From contig JBBCGR010000003.1 of NCBI GenBank assembly GCA_037201625.1, positions 2,356,001 to 2,420,000 on the forward strand: a stretch of 64,000 nt of DNA, given 5' to 3'. Positions 29,001-39,700 of this stretch are shown in pieces. The first letter of the stretch is position 1. The number at the start of each line of letters is the position of its first letter. Position numbers and translations under genes: made by a program. This stretch comes from JAMXLO01 sp037201625 (lineage in GTDB: Bacteria; Pseudomonadota; Alphaproteobacteria; Acetobacterales; Acetobacteraceae). The notes beneath the pieces were generated by a model that worked only from the letters and a program-made list of their open reading frames with translations, did no database searches and had not been told where the DNA came from.

Positions 29001-31027
29001 ATGCCAACGTGGACGCGCGCCTCCGCCACCTTGACCATGACCTCGCCGCTCGGGCCGGACAAGCTGATACCGATCGCGCTCGATGCGCATGAGGCCATGA
29101 GCCAGCCGTTCTATTTCGACGTGCGGGCGGTCAGCCAGGCCGGCGTCATCGATTCCGACAAGCTGCTCAATCAGCCGGTCTGCGTCACGCTGCAGGCGAA
29201 CGGCATTCCGCTGCGCCATTTCCACGGCATCGTTCGCAGCGTGGCGGCCGAAGGCCCGGTGCGCAGTGCCGCGAGCGCGGACGACAACCAGTTGTACCGG
29301 CTGTCGCTGGTCCCCCGGCTGTGGTTTCTCGGCCAGACGATCGACTGCCGAGTGTACCAGAAGCAGAAGACCGACGACATCCTGCGGGCGCTGTTCCAGG
29401 ACGCCGGACTGACGGACCTGATCCTCGTGCCATCGGGCACGATGCGCGAGTACACCGTGCAGTTCAACGAATCGGACCTGCAATTCGCCACGCGCCTGAT
29501 GGAGGAAGAAGGCTGGTACTACTTCTTCGGGCACGAGGCCGGCGCCCATTACCTGATCATCGTCAACCAGAACAGCGCCTTCAGCGACATCCCCGGAGCC
29601 GACCTGCACCTGGGCGGCGGCGACACCGACGGCACGCTGCTGATGGACTTCAACCACGCCGCGACCGTGGCGCGCGGCAAGATGAAGTTCAAGGATTACG
29701 ATCCCGAGAAACCGACACGCTGCTGCAGAACGAACAGCCGACCACGCTGAAGGCCGGCGGCGCGGCGGCGCGCGACGATTTCCGCTGGCCCGCCGTGTCG
29801 TTCGGACAACGGCGCGCTGAAGGATCGCACCCGCTTCCAGATGGAGGCCGCCGAAGCCCTCGCCTCGGTGTATGACGGCGTCACGCGGTTCGGTGGCATG
29901 ATCCCAGGCGCCAAGTTCAACGTGGCGAGCAGGCCCGCCAGCCCGTTCGACGGCAGCTATGTCGTGCGCAGCACCAACCACCACGCCAGCGACGACACCT
30001 GGATCAACCAGAGCGGCACGCAGACCTCGGTCGTGCGGTTCACCGCGTTCCCCTCCGCGGTGACGTGGCGGGAGCCGATGACCACGCCGCGTCCGCGGAT
30101 GGACGGCGTGCACACCGCGCTGGTGATGGGGCCGCAGAGCGCCAAGGGCGGCGACATCAAGAGCCAGGACGGCGAGGAGATCCACACCGACGACCTGGGC
30201 CGGGTGAAGGTGCGGTTCTACTGGGACCACCGGGCCGAGGCGACCGGGGGCGATGCGATCTGGGCGCGGGTGATCCAGCCCTGGGCCGGCAACGGCTGGG
30301 GCGCGCAGTTCACGCCCCGCGTGGGCACCGAGGTCGCGGTCGCCTTCGTCGATGGCGATCCCGACCGGCCGATCGTCATCGGCGGCCTCTACAACGGTCG
30401 TGACAAGCCGATCTACACCAAGGCCGACAAGACCAAGCTCGGCTTCCGCAGCCGGTCCAGCCTGAAGGGCGGCAGCTCCGAGTTCAACGAATTCACCTTC
30501 GATGACAAGAAGGGCAACGAACTCGTCTACGTGCAGGCGCAGAAGGACCACACCACCTACGTCAAGCACGACCAGACGCTGAAGATCGACAATTGCCGCA
30601 TCGTCACGGTGAAGCAGGACGAGACCGTCGACGTGCAGAACAACCAGACGATCAAGTGAAGATGGACCACAAGATGACGGTCACCGACGGCAATCACGCC
30701 GTGATCGTCAGCAAGGGCAATCAGAGCGTGAAGATCGACATGGGCAACCATGACATGAAGATCGCCATGGGCAACCTGGCCACCGACGTGAAAATGGGCA
30801 ACGTCAGCCTCAAGGCCGGCCTCGGCAAGATCGACAACGAGGCGATGCAGGCGATCGAGCTGAAGGTCGGCCAGAGTTCGCTGAAGATCGACCAGATGGG
30901 GATCACGCTCACCGGCATGATGATCAAGATCGAGGGTAAGATCCAGACGCAGATCAAGGGCCTGATGACCCAGGTGAACGGCGATGCGATGCTGATGGTG
31001 AAGGGCGCCATCACGATGATCAACTGA
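29001..31027 (+). pseudogene. vgrG: T6SS spike protein VgrG/TssI (three frame disruptions)
   Basis: The restored protein is about 675 residues. The gp27-like region begins MPTWTRASATLTMTSPLGPD and includes GIVRSVAAEG, YQKQKTDDILRALFQDAGL and NESDLQFATRLMEEEGWYYFF. The gp5-like OB domain is DDLGRVKVRFYWDHR to WAGNGWGAQFTPRVGTEVAVAFVDGDPDRPIVIGG. It then passes into a needle of short GN-type repeats (KMTVTDGNHAVIVSKGNQSVKIDMGN) and ends at TMIN with no extra effector domain. Frames break at about 29712 (PEK/DTLLQNEQ), about 29806 (SF/DNGALKDRTRFQ) and about 30655 (IK/VKMDHKM, one missing G). It forms the spike on the Hcp tube and probably carries the upstream cargo. Confidence 0.92.
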
Positions 31028-31036
31028 CGCCCCGCC

Positions 31037-31630
31037 ATGTCCCAGACCCTGATCAAGCTGACCGCCGCCGATCTCGCCGCCCTGCGGCCGCATCTGGCGC
31101 TGGACCCGGCGGCGGTGGAGGCCATCGAGGGCTGCGGCCAGATCGCCGAAGCGCTCGAGCGGCTGGAGGCAGGCGGCTTCCTGACCGAGGCCTCGCGGCT
31201 GGTGGCGCATGCGCTGCCGAAGCGCGAGGCGGTGTGGTGGGCCTGCATGTGCGCGTTCCACACCGCCCCGGCGGACCTGCCCGAGGCCGACCGCAAGGCG
31301 CGCGAGGCGGCCGAGGAATGGGGTGCGCCAGCAATCCGACAAGGCCCGCCGCGCGGCGTGGGACCTGGCGCAGGCGGCCGGCTGCGGCACGCCGGAGGCA
31401 TGGGGCTGCGATCTCGGCGTTCTGGAGCGGTGATTCGATGTCGCCCGAGGGCCAGCCGGCGGTCCCGCCTGCCACGCACCTGGCCGGCACCGCCGCCGCC
31501 GGGCGCGGTGGCGCTCGCCTCGGTGCGCGGCGACCCGACGCGGCGCGAGGCGCGATTGCACCGCTTCCTGGAAAGTGGGCGTAATATCGCGGCGGGCGGC
31601 CCGGGCCGCTTGCCCGCTGAAACGGCATGA
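31037..31630 (+). pseudogene. DUF6931-like T6SS-associated protein (three frame disruptions)
   Basis: The restored protein is about 197 residues, helical and cytoplasmic-looking: MSQTLIKLTAADLAALRPHL, ALPKREAVWWACMCAFHTAP, QQSDKARRAAWDLAQAAG, EAWAAISAFWSGDSMSPEG, ending ARLHRFLESGRNIAAGG. The REAVWWAC motif and the position between vgrG and the FHA gene resemble proteins annotated DUF6931; I am moderately sure of that label. The function is unknown. Three extra G bases, in G runs at about 31322 and 31401 and at about 31500, each shift the frame by one; removing them restores one continuous frame to the stop at 31630. It may be a cargo adaptor or accessory factor, by position only. Confidence 0.62.
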
Positions 31631-31720
31631 TCATGCGAAGGGGCGGTCGTTTGAACCGGCACGGTCGGGACCTCACCCCGCATTCCCGCCGGGATCGCAG
31701 CCCGATCGGAGGGGCCTGAC

Positions 31721-33542
31721 ATGCAACTGACCCTGACGGTGCTGCGCTGCCCCGATACCGTGGCGCCCGAAACCCGCAACGTGCCCGGCGGCGAGTTCTC
31801 GGTGGGCCGCGGCCCGGGTGTCGACTGGGTGCTGCCCGACCCGGAGCGGCTGCTGTCGAAGCGGCATTTCGCCGTCGCGTTCCGCAGCGGCACGTGGCAA
31901 CTGGCCGACACCTCCACCAACGGCACGTTCCTCAACCGCGAAGGCGATCCGATCGGCGGCGGCGACGTGCGCAGCCTGCGCGACGGCGACCGGCTGCGCG
32001 TCGGCGCCTATGAAATCGAGGTGCGGCTGACCGAGGAGCAGGCGCCGCGCGCCGGCAGCGCGGGAGGCAGCGCGTTCGGCGACCCGTTCAGCATGGACCC
32101 GTTCGCGCCGGCCCAGCCGCAGCGCAACCCGTTCGACGAGCCGCCCCAGCGCGGCCTCCACATGGCCTCCTCCTCGGCGCAGCTTCCCGCCGATTTCGAT
32201 CCGCTGACGCCCGACGAGCACGACGCGCCGTTCCGCGGTCCGACGCAGGCGGACAACTCGCCGGTGATGCAGGATGCCTTTCGCCCGCCGGCCCCGGCTG
32301 GGCAGATGCCGCTGCACGCCGGCGGCGTGATCCCGGGCGACGACCTGCTGCCGGACGACTGGGACAAGGATCTGCTGGAGGGCATCGGCAGCGGCCCGGA
32401 GCCGGCCCCCCTGCGCGCCGCGCCGCCGCATGCCCCTCCGCCGGTGCAGTACGCGCCGACCCCGCAGCACGCCCCGGCCCCGCAGCATGCCCCTCCGGCG
32501 CCGATGCTGCCGGCCGTGGCCCCGCCGGCACCCGCGCCGATGCCGGCGATGCGGCAATCCGGGCACGCGGCGGACGACGCCGCCTCCCAGGAAACCGGCG
32601 CGTTCGAGGCCGGCACCTTCGATGCGCCCGCCTTCGATGAGCGCCCGTTCGACGCCGCTCCGTTCGCGCCGGGCACTGGCGCCGCCACCCCACTCGCCTG
32701 GCTCCCACACGCCTGGCTCCCACACGCCTGGCTCCCACACGCCTGGCTCCCACACGCCTGGCTCCCACACATCGGTGCCCGCCCCCCTGGACGCGGCCCC
32801 GCCGGTCGCCGATCCGTTCGACGTCGATCCGTTCGACGAGCCTGACGTGGCACCCCCGCCGGTGGCCGTGGCGCCGCTGCGGCCCGCCGCCCGTCCCGCT
32901 CCCCGCCCGGCCGCCCAGCCTGCCCCGCCGCCGGCGGAGCCCGATATGACCGACGGCGCGCTGCTGGCGGCCTTCCTCGAGGGTGCCGGATTGCAGGACG
33001 CGCAGCCGAAGGACCCCGCGGCCACGATGCTGGCACTGGGCAAGGCGTTCCGGGCCCTGGTGTCCGGCCTGCGCGCCACGCTGATCGCCCGCGCCGCGAT
33101 CAAGAGCGAGTTCCGCATCGAGCAGACGATGATCCAGGCGCGCGGCAACAATCCGTTGAAATTCTCCGCCGGCGACGATGACGCGCTGGCGGCGCTGCTC
33201 GGCACCGGGCGGCGGACCGACATGACGCCGCACGCCGCAGTGGCCGATGCGCTGCGCGACATCAGGCTGCACGAACTGGCCTCGATGGCGGCGATGCAGT
33301 CGGGCGTGCGGACGTTGCTGGAAGGCCTCGACCCGGCGAAGCTGCGGGCCCAGGCAGAGCAGAATGCCGGCATGACCGTGCTGCCGGCGCAGCGCAAGGC
33401 GCGCGCCTGGGACACCTACGAGGCGCTGTACACCCGCACGGTGCAGGCGCTGGCTGATGATTTCGACAGCGTGTTCGGCAAGGCGTTCGCCCGCGCCTAT
33501 GAACGCGCGCTCGATGAGGTTGCCGCGAAGGAGCGAGAATGA
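31721..33542 (+). pseudogene. tagH: T6SS-associated FHA-domain protein (TagH/Fha type; one frame disruption)
   Basis: The restored protein is about 606 residues. An FHA domain occupies residues 20-100 (GGEFSVGRGPGVDWVLPDP, LLSKRHFAVAF, DTSTNGTFLN) and should bind phosphothreonine. A long Pro/Ala-rich linker carries five PGSHT-type repeats encoded by a 15-base tandem repeat. The C-terminal conserved T6SS FHA region is about 190 residues (LLAAFLEGAGL, IKSEFRIEQTMIQARGNNPLKFS, ending ERALDEVAAKERE). One extra C in the CCCC run at about 32688, just before the repeat, shifts the frame. A GGAGGGG site precedes the ATG. It probably reads the PpkA phosphorylation state to license assembly, as Fha does in Pseudomonas and Agrobacterium. 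Confidence 0.88.
32696..32770 (+). repeat. Five perfect tandem copies of a 15-base unit inside the FHA gene
   Basis: The unit gcctggctcccacac occurs five times without mismatch from 32696 to 32770. Because 15 is a multiple of three, copy-number change keeps frame: the linker reads PGSHT repeats in the corrected frame and AWLPH repeats in the uncorrected upstream frame. Perfect identity suggests recent expansion and a site prone to length variation between strains. Confidence 0.95.
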
Positions 33543-33997
33543 TCCGCCGCCGTCCCCTGCTTGCGCTGCTGCCCGCGCTGGCCCTCGCCTATTGCGCGCC
33601 GGCGCCCAAGCCACCGGCGGTGCTGACGCTGACCATGATCGGCGGCGCGGACCAGAACCCCGACCTGTCGGGCAAGCCATCGCCTGTGGCGGTGCGCATC
33701 TACCAGCTTACCCAGACGGCGAAGTTCGAGCGCGGCGACGTGTTCGCGCTGACCGAGCGCGAGGCGCAGACGCTGGGCCAGGACAATGCCGGCTCGCAGG
33801 AGTTCGTGCTATCGCCCGGCGAGACGCAGACCAAGACCTTCGAGCTGAAGGCCGGCGTGCAGGCGATCGGCGTCGTCGTGCTGTATCGCGACATCGACCG
33901 CGCACAGTGGCGCGCCGTGTCGCCGGTCGCGACCAGCGGGCCGACCAATCTCACGCTCACTGTCGGCAGGCTTGCGATAGCGCTGAAGCCCGGCTGA
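33539..33997 (+). CDS. tssJ: T6SS outer-membrane lipoprotein TssJ
   Basis: A 152-residue lipoprotein. The signal peptide ends in a lipobox-like ALAYC with the acylated Cys at position 19. The mature domain has the TssJ beta-sandwich sequence: VAVRIYQLTQTAKFERGDVFAL, then LSPGETQTKTFELKAGVQAIGVVVLYRDIDRAQWR. It anchors the TssJLM membrane complex to the outer membrane by contacting TssM. It overlaps the FHA gene (ATGA) and is intact, unlike its neighbours. About 30 bases separate it from tssK. Confidence 0.92.
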   Translation: MIRRRPLLALLPALALAYCAPAPKPPAVLTLTMIGGADQNPDLSGKPSPVAVRIYQLTQTAKFERGDVFALTEREAQTLGQDNAGSQEFVLSPGETQTKTFELKAGVQAIGVVVLYRDIDRAQWRAVSPVATSGPTNLTLTVGRLAIALKPG

Positions 33998-34029
33998 CCG
34001 TGGCGCGGGGCGGTGGGGGAAGACAAGCG

Positions 34030-35355
34030 ATGAGCTGGACCAACCGCGTGGTCTGGCAGGAAGGCATGTTCCTGCGCACGCAGCACTTCCAGCAGCAGGA
34101 TCGCTGGACCGAGCAGCTTGTGCGCGGGCGCGTGCAGGCGCTGCGGCCGCATCCCTGGGGGCTGGTCGATTACGCGCTGGACCGCGACCTGCTGGGCACC
34201 GGGCGCTTCGCCCCTGGCTTCCGCCGCCGGCGTGTTCGAGGATGGCACGCCGTTCGCCCTGCCCGGCGAGGCCGATCATCCGCCGCCGCTGGAACTGCCC
34301 GACAGCGCGCGCAACGTGCTGGTCTACATGGCGCTGCCGATCCGCCAGGCGGGCGCGGTGGAGGTGGCCGATGCCGCGACCGAGGGCCGCTACGCCGCCC
34401 GTCCGTTCGAGGCATACGACACGCACTCCGCCTCGCCGCAGCCGGCCGAGTTGCAGGTCGGGCGGCTGCGCATGCGCTATTTGCTGGAGACCGACGAGCG
34501 CACCGGCTACCTGGCGATCCCGCTGGCGCGGGTGACGGAGGTGACCGCCGACCGCCGCATCATCCTCGATGAGCGCTGGATTCCGCCGTCGCTCGTGTGT
34601 TCGGCCGCGCCGCCGCTGGCCGGGCTGATCTCGGAACTGTCCGGGATGCTCAACCAGCGCGGCGAGGCGCTGGCCGCGCGCATGACCGCGCCCGGCCAGG
34701 CCGGTGTGGCGCAGGTGGCCGACTTCCTGCTGCTGCAATCGATCAACGGCTGGCAGAACGTGCTGGCGCACTGGGGCGGACGCGGCGAACCTGCATCCGG
34801 AGCAGCTCTACACCTCGCTCGTGCAGATGGCCGGCGAGTTCGCCACCTTCCTGGAGACGCGGCGGCCGAATGCCTATCCGGCGTATCGCCACGACGACCT
34901 GCAGCGCAGCTTCGCGCCCGTCGTCGCCGACCTGCGGCGCGCGCTGTCGGCCGTGCTGGAGGCGACGGCGATCCCGATCCCGCTGCGCGAGGCGCGGCAC
35001 GGGGTGCGGGTGGGGCCGATCACCGACCGTTCCATCCTGCGCGCGTCGAACTTCGTGCTGACGGTGCAGGCCGATGTGCAGGCCGAGCAGTTTGCGGCGG
35101 CTGTTCCCCTCGCAGGTGAAGATCGGCGCGGTGGAGCATATCCGCGAACTGGTGAACGTGGCGCTGCCGGGCATCGCGGTGCGCCCGCTGCCGGTGGCGC
35201 CGCGGCAATTGCCGTTCTACGCGGGCGCCACGTATTTCGAGCTGGATCGGGCCAGCCCGCACTGGCTGCAGATGCAGAACTCGGGCGGCTTTGCGATCCA
35301 CGTCTCGGGCGATTTCCCCAACCTCAGGCTGGAACTCTGGGCGATCCGCGGGTGA
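34030..35355 (+). pseudogene. tssK: T6SS baseplate protein TssK (three frame disruptions)
   Basis: The restored protein is about 441 residues. The N-terminal shell domain begins MSWTNRVVWQEGMFLRTQHFQQQDRW and LRPHPWGLVDYALD, a classic TssK start. The middle has ANLHPEQLYTSLVQMAGEFATF, and the C-terminal receptor-type domain has LPFYAGATYFELDR and HVSGDFPNLRLELWAIRG. Three extra bases break the frame: a C in CCCC at about 34213 (GRFA/LASAAG), a G at about 34779 (HWG/DAANLHPE) and a T in TTT at about 35091 (AEQ/LRRLFPSQVK). Correcting each gives a normal-length TssK. It connects the baseplate to the TssJLM complex via TssL. Confidence 0.92.
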
Positions 35356-35362
35356 GGCAGCA

Positions 35363-36075
35363 ATGAGCGACAATCCCTTCTCGGAGCGGACGATTCCGAC
35401 CGCACGGTGATCCGGCCGGTGCCAGGCGGCCGTCGCGCCGCCCCGGCGCCCGCGCCCGCACCGTCCGCGTTCCACGACGCGCCGCCACCGCCAACCGCGC
35501 CGAACCGCGCCGCGGCGCCGATCACGGCGGAGGGGGCGGAGCGCATCACCTTCGGCCTCAACAAGCTGATCGAGGCGGCGGCGCCGCTGCTGCAGCTTCT
35601 CGGTCGGCTGCGCAACACCTACAGCCAGCCCGATCCGGGCGACCTGCGCGAGCGGGCGATCCATCAGATCCGCGCCTTCGAGCAGGCGGCGCGGGATGCC
35701 GACATCCCGATGGACCAGCTCCGCCCGGCGCATTACGCGCTGTGCGCCAGCCTCGACGATGTGGTCCTGAACACGCCGTGGGGCAGCAGCGGCGCCTGGG
35801 CGGCGCGCTCGCTGGTGTCGTCATTCCACCAGGAGGTGCGCAGCGGCGAGCGGTTCTTCGACCTGCTGACCCAGCTTCGGCAGAATCCCGGCACGTTCCT
35901 GCCGGTGCTGGAGCTGATGTATCTCTGCCTCAGCCTGGGTTTCCAGGGCCGCTACCGGCTGTCGCCGCGCGGGCCGGGTGAGCTCGACCGGCTGCGCGAG
36001 GATCTCTACACGATCATCGCGCGCCAGCGTCAGGCGGCCGATCCGGCGCTGGCGCCGCACTGGCAGGGGGTGTGA
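35363..36075 (+). pseudogene. tssL: TssL (DotU/IcmH-type) cytoplasmic part, cut by an in-frame TGA
   Basis: It starts MSDNPFSE at the ATG at 35363. One missing G at about 35386 shifts the frame, after which DDSDRTVIRPVPGGRR and the whole DotU domain are open: ITFGLNKLIEAAAPLLQLLGRLR, HYALCASLDDVVLNTPWG, SLVSSFHQEVRSGERFFDLL, LELMYLCLSLGFQGRYRL. It stops at TGA 36073-36075, right where TssL normally continues into its transmembrane helix. The remainder is open in the same frame directly downstream. TssL is an inner-membrane protein of the TssJLM complex and recruits the baseplate. If the stop is real, this half would be soluble and detached from the membrane. Confidence 0.88.
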
Positions 36076-36105
36076 AACGCGCCCTACCGGCCGGCGCGCG
36101 CCACG

Positions 36106-36729
36106 GTGCCGACCTGGGTGATGGGGGCCGCGGCGCTCGCCGTGATCGGCGGGCTGTTCGTCTGGTTCTCCTCCAGCCTGAACGCAGCCTCCGACGAAAC
36201 CTTCGCGACCGCTTTGGCCGCGCCGCTGGCGACCATGCCGCAGATCACCCGCGCGGCGCCGGTGAAGCCGCCGCCACCGGCGCCGAAGCCGCCCGAGCCC
36301 GACAAACTGTGCGCCTTCCTGAAGCCGGAGGCTGACCAGGGGCTGATCAGCGTCGCCTGTGACGCCGCCGTGGCGGTGGTGCGGATTCGCAACTCCGGCC
36401 TGTTCGCGTCCGGCAGCGCCACGGTGGCGCCCGGCTATGTCCGCCTGCTGGAACGCATCGGCGAGGCGCTGAAGGGTGAGAAGGGGCCGATCACCGTGAA
36501 CGGCTATACCGACAACCAGCCGATCAAGACGGTGAAATTCCCGTCGAACTTCCAGCTCTCGCAGTCGCGTGCGGAGGCGGCGCGCGAGATCATCATGCGG
36601 CCGCTGGGCGATCCCGGCCGGATCACCGCGCAGGGCCACGCCGATGCCGACCCGATCGCCTCCAACGCGACGGCCGAGGGGCGGGAGCTGAACCGGCGCA
36701 TCGAGGTGGTATTGCGGAGGCAGGGCTGA
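36106..36729 (+). CDS. tssL: TssL C-terminal half: transmembrane helix plus OmpA-like peptidoglycan-binding domain
   Basis: A 207-residue frame in the same phase as the DotU part. Codons between the TGA and 36106 (NAPYRPARATVPTW) also read naturally as TssL, so this is the rest of an extended TssL. It has one membrane helix (GAAALAVIGGLFVWFS), a proline-rich spacer (PVKPPPPAPKPPEPDK) and an OmpA-like domain (LFASGSATVAPGYVRLLERIGEAL, VNGYTDNQPIK, NFQLSQSRAEAAREII, GHADADPIASNATAEGRELNRRIEV) that should anchor the complex to peptidoglycan. The GTG at 36106 is a weak start; I expect fusion with the upstream half. Confidence 0.85.
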   Translation: MPTWVMGAAALAVIGGLFVWFSSSLNAASDETFATALAAPLATMPQITRAAPVKPPPPAPKPPEPDKLCAFLKPEADQGLISVACDAAVAVVRIRNSGLFASGSATVAPGYVRLLERIGEALKGEKGPITVNGYTDNQPIKTVKFPSNFQLSQSRAEAAREIIMRPLGDPGRITAQGHADADPIASNATAEGRELNRRIEVVLRRQG

Positions 36730-36732
36730 TCC

Positions 36733-39700
36733 ATGCGTGCCGTGCTGCGCTTTCTCGGCTCCCGCTGGTTCCTGAGCTTCATCGGCGTTGCCCTGCTGGG
36801 CACGCTGGTGTGGTGGTTCGGGCCGTACCTGGCCTTCCTCGAGGACTGGATTCCGCGCGCCGCGGTGATCTTCGGAATGGTGCTGATCTGGGCCGGGGTG
36901 AACCTCTGGCTCGACGGCCGCCGCAAGAAGACCGAGACGGCGCTGGTCGAGGGCGTCACCCAGGCGCAGGCCGACCCGTCCGCCGCCGCCTCGGCCGAAG
37001 AAGCCGCGGCGATGCGCGAGAAGCTCGCCACGGCGCTCGCACTGCTGAAGAAGGCCTCCGGCTCCCGCGGCTACCTGTATGAGCAGCCGTGGTACGCGAT
37101 CATCGGCCCGCCCGGCGCCGGCAAGACCACCGCGCTGCTGAATGCCGGCCTCACCTTCCCGCTGGCGGCCGAGATGGGACAGGGCGCGGTCGCCGGCGTC
37201 GGCGGCACGCGCATGTGCGACTGGTGGTTCACCGAGAGCGCGGTGCTGATCGACACTGCCGGCCGCTACACGACGCAGGATTCCGACACTGCGGTGGACC
37301 GCGCCGGCTGGCAGGCCTTTCTCGGCCTGCTGAAGCGCACCCGCGCCCGCCAGCCGCTGAACGGCGTGCTGGTCGCGATCGCGCTGTCCGACATCGCCGC
37401 CGCCCCGGCGCCGGAGCGGCTCGCGCATGCCCGCGCCATCCGCCGCCGGGTGAAGGAGCTGTACGACCAGCTTGGCGTGCGCGTGCCTGTCTACGCGCTG
37501 TTCACCAAGGCCGACCTGATCGCCGGCTTCACCGAGTTCTTCGACGACCTGGACCGCGAGAAGCGCAGCCAGGTGTGGGGCGTGACCTTCCCGCTCGACA
37601 AATCCGAGGCCGGCACCGCCGGCAAGTTCGGCGGCGAGTTCGCCCTGCTGGTGGAGCGGCTGAACCAGCGCCTGCTGGAGCGGCTGCAGACCGAGCGCAG
37701 CCCCGACCGGCGCACGCTGATCGCCGGCTTCCCGGCCCAGGTGGCGAGCCTCGCCGCGCCGCTGACGGAGTTCCTGACCGAGGCATTCGGCGGCTCCCGG
37801 CTCGACCCGGCGCCGGTGCTGCGTGGCGCCTACCTGACCTCCGGCACGCAGGAGGGCACGCCGATCGACCGGCTGACCGGGGCGATGGCACGCAGCTTCG
37901 GCATCGACTCGCAGCGCGCGCCGTCGCTGCGGCCGGAGCAGGGGCGCAGCTACTTCCTCGGCCGGCTGCTGAAGGAGGTGATCTTCGGCGAGGCGACGCT
38001 GGTGTCGCGCGATCCGGCGCAGGTGCGGCGCAACGTGATGATGCGCGCCGGTGCCGCCGCGGTGGCGCTGCTGGTCGCTCTCGGCGGGGCGGCGGCGCTG
38101 ATCCAGACGCGCCAGGCCAACCAGGCGGCGGTCGATCAATCCAACGCGGCGCTGGCGGCGTATGTGAAGGCGGCGCAGGCCGTGCCGCTCGATCCGGTGG
38201 CCGAGCCGCAGCTTCAGGCGGTGCAGCCGCTGCTCGACCAGGCGCGCGCGCTGCCGTTCGGCGTCGATGCCGGCCCCGCGCCGACGCAGTGGTTCCCCGG
38301 CCTGTCGCAGATCGGCAAGCTGGGGGCCGGCGCCCGCGAGGTCTATCACCACGCGCTCCAGCACATCCTGCTGCCGCGGCTGCTGGTGCGGCTGGAAGGC
38401 CAGATGCGCACGCATTTCGACCAGCCGTCGTTCCTGTACGAGGCGACGCGCATCTACCTGATGCTGGGCTCCGCCGGTCCGCTGGACCGCGACCTGGTGA
38501 AGGAATGGATGAGCCTCGACTGGCAGGTGCAGTTCGCCGGCCCCGCCGCCAAGCCGCTGCGCGACAGCCTGGAGCGGCATCTGGCGGCGCTGCTCGACCT
38601 GCCCCTCGAAAAGGTGCCGCTGGACGGCGCGCTGATCGAGGATGCCAGGCGCACCTTCAGCCGCGTGACGCTGGCCGAGCGGGTCTACGGCACGATCAAG
38701 GGCTCGCAGCCGGCCCGCGCGCTGCCGCCGTGGCGGCCGTCGGACGCCGCCGGCGCGTCCGGGGTGCGGGTGTTCGTCCGCGGCTCCGGCAAGCCGCTGA
38801 CCGAGGGCATTCCCGGCTTCTACACGGTCGACGGGTTCCACAAGGTCCTGCTGCCCAACCTGCCCGCCGCCACCATGCAGGTCGCGAGCGAAAGCTGGGT
38901 GCTGGGCAAGGAGTCGCAGATCGACCCCACCAGCCCGCAGGTGCTGACGCTGCAGCGCGACGTGATCGCGCTGTACACCGGCGAGTATGCCAAGGCGTGG
39001 GACGCACTGCTGGCGGACCTGGACGTGGCCCCGCTGCGCACGCTGCCGCAGGCGGTGCAGGACCTGTACATCCTGGCCTCGCCGCAGTCGCCGATGCGCG
39101 ATCTGCTGGGCGGCATCACGCGGCAGCTCACACTGACCCAGGCACCACCGCCGCCGGCGGGCGCCGTGGGTGCGGTGCAGGGCGCGGCGCAGGCCGCCAC
39201 GGCCGCAGCCAGCCAGGCCACCAGCGGCGCAGCGGCACGGCTCCAGGGGCTGCTCGGCCAGGCTGGCGCGCCGCCCGAGCCGCCCGGCAAGGCGATCGAC
39301 GACCGCTACGCGGCGCTGATCGCCTTCGTGGGCAAGGGGCCCGGCGCACCGCTCGACGGTGTGCTGAAACTGCTGAACGACCTGCAGGTGCAGCTTGCCC
39401 GTCTGGCGGGGGCGCCGGCGGGCGGGCCGGCGGCGCTCGGCGGCGGCGACGACCCGGCGCAACTGCTGCAGGCGGAGGCGAGCCGCGACCCGCAGCCCGT
39501 GTCGCGCTGGCTCCAGGCGATGGCATTCAGCGGCAACCAGTTGCGTGGCGGCGGCGCGGCGGACCAGGTGAAGAAGGCGTTTGGCGCGCCGGGCGGGCCG
39601 GCGTCGCTGTGCAAGCAGGCGGTGGCCGGGCGCTACCCGTTCACCCCCGGATCGAGCAACGACATCCCGCTCGACGATTTCGCGCGGCTGTTCTCCACCG

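Noticed and set aside
32696..32770. CRISPR-like repeat array
   Set aside because: The 15-base units are contiguous without spacers and encode a protein linker, so this is a coding tandem repeat.
31037..35355. Programmed ribosomal frameshifting in T6SS genes
   Set aside because: Too many shifts, in different genes and both directions, without conserved slippery heptamers and pseudoknots; isolated homopolymer indels explain them better.
36073..36075. Recoding of TGA (selenocysteine) in tssL
   Set aside because: No selenocysteine insertion-type hairpin is evident just downstream, and TssL has no reason for a redox residue at a linker. An error or mutation is simpler, given the many nearby lesions.
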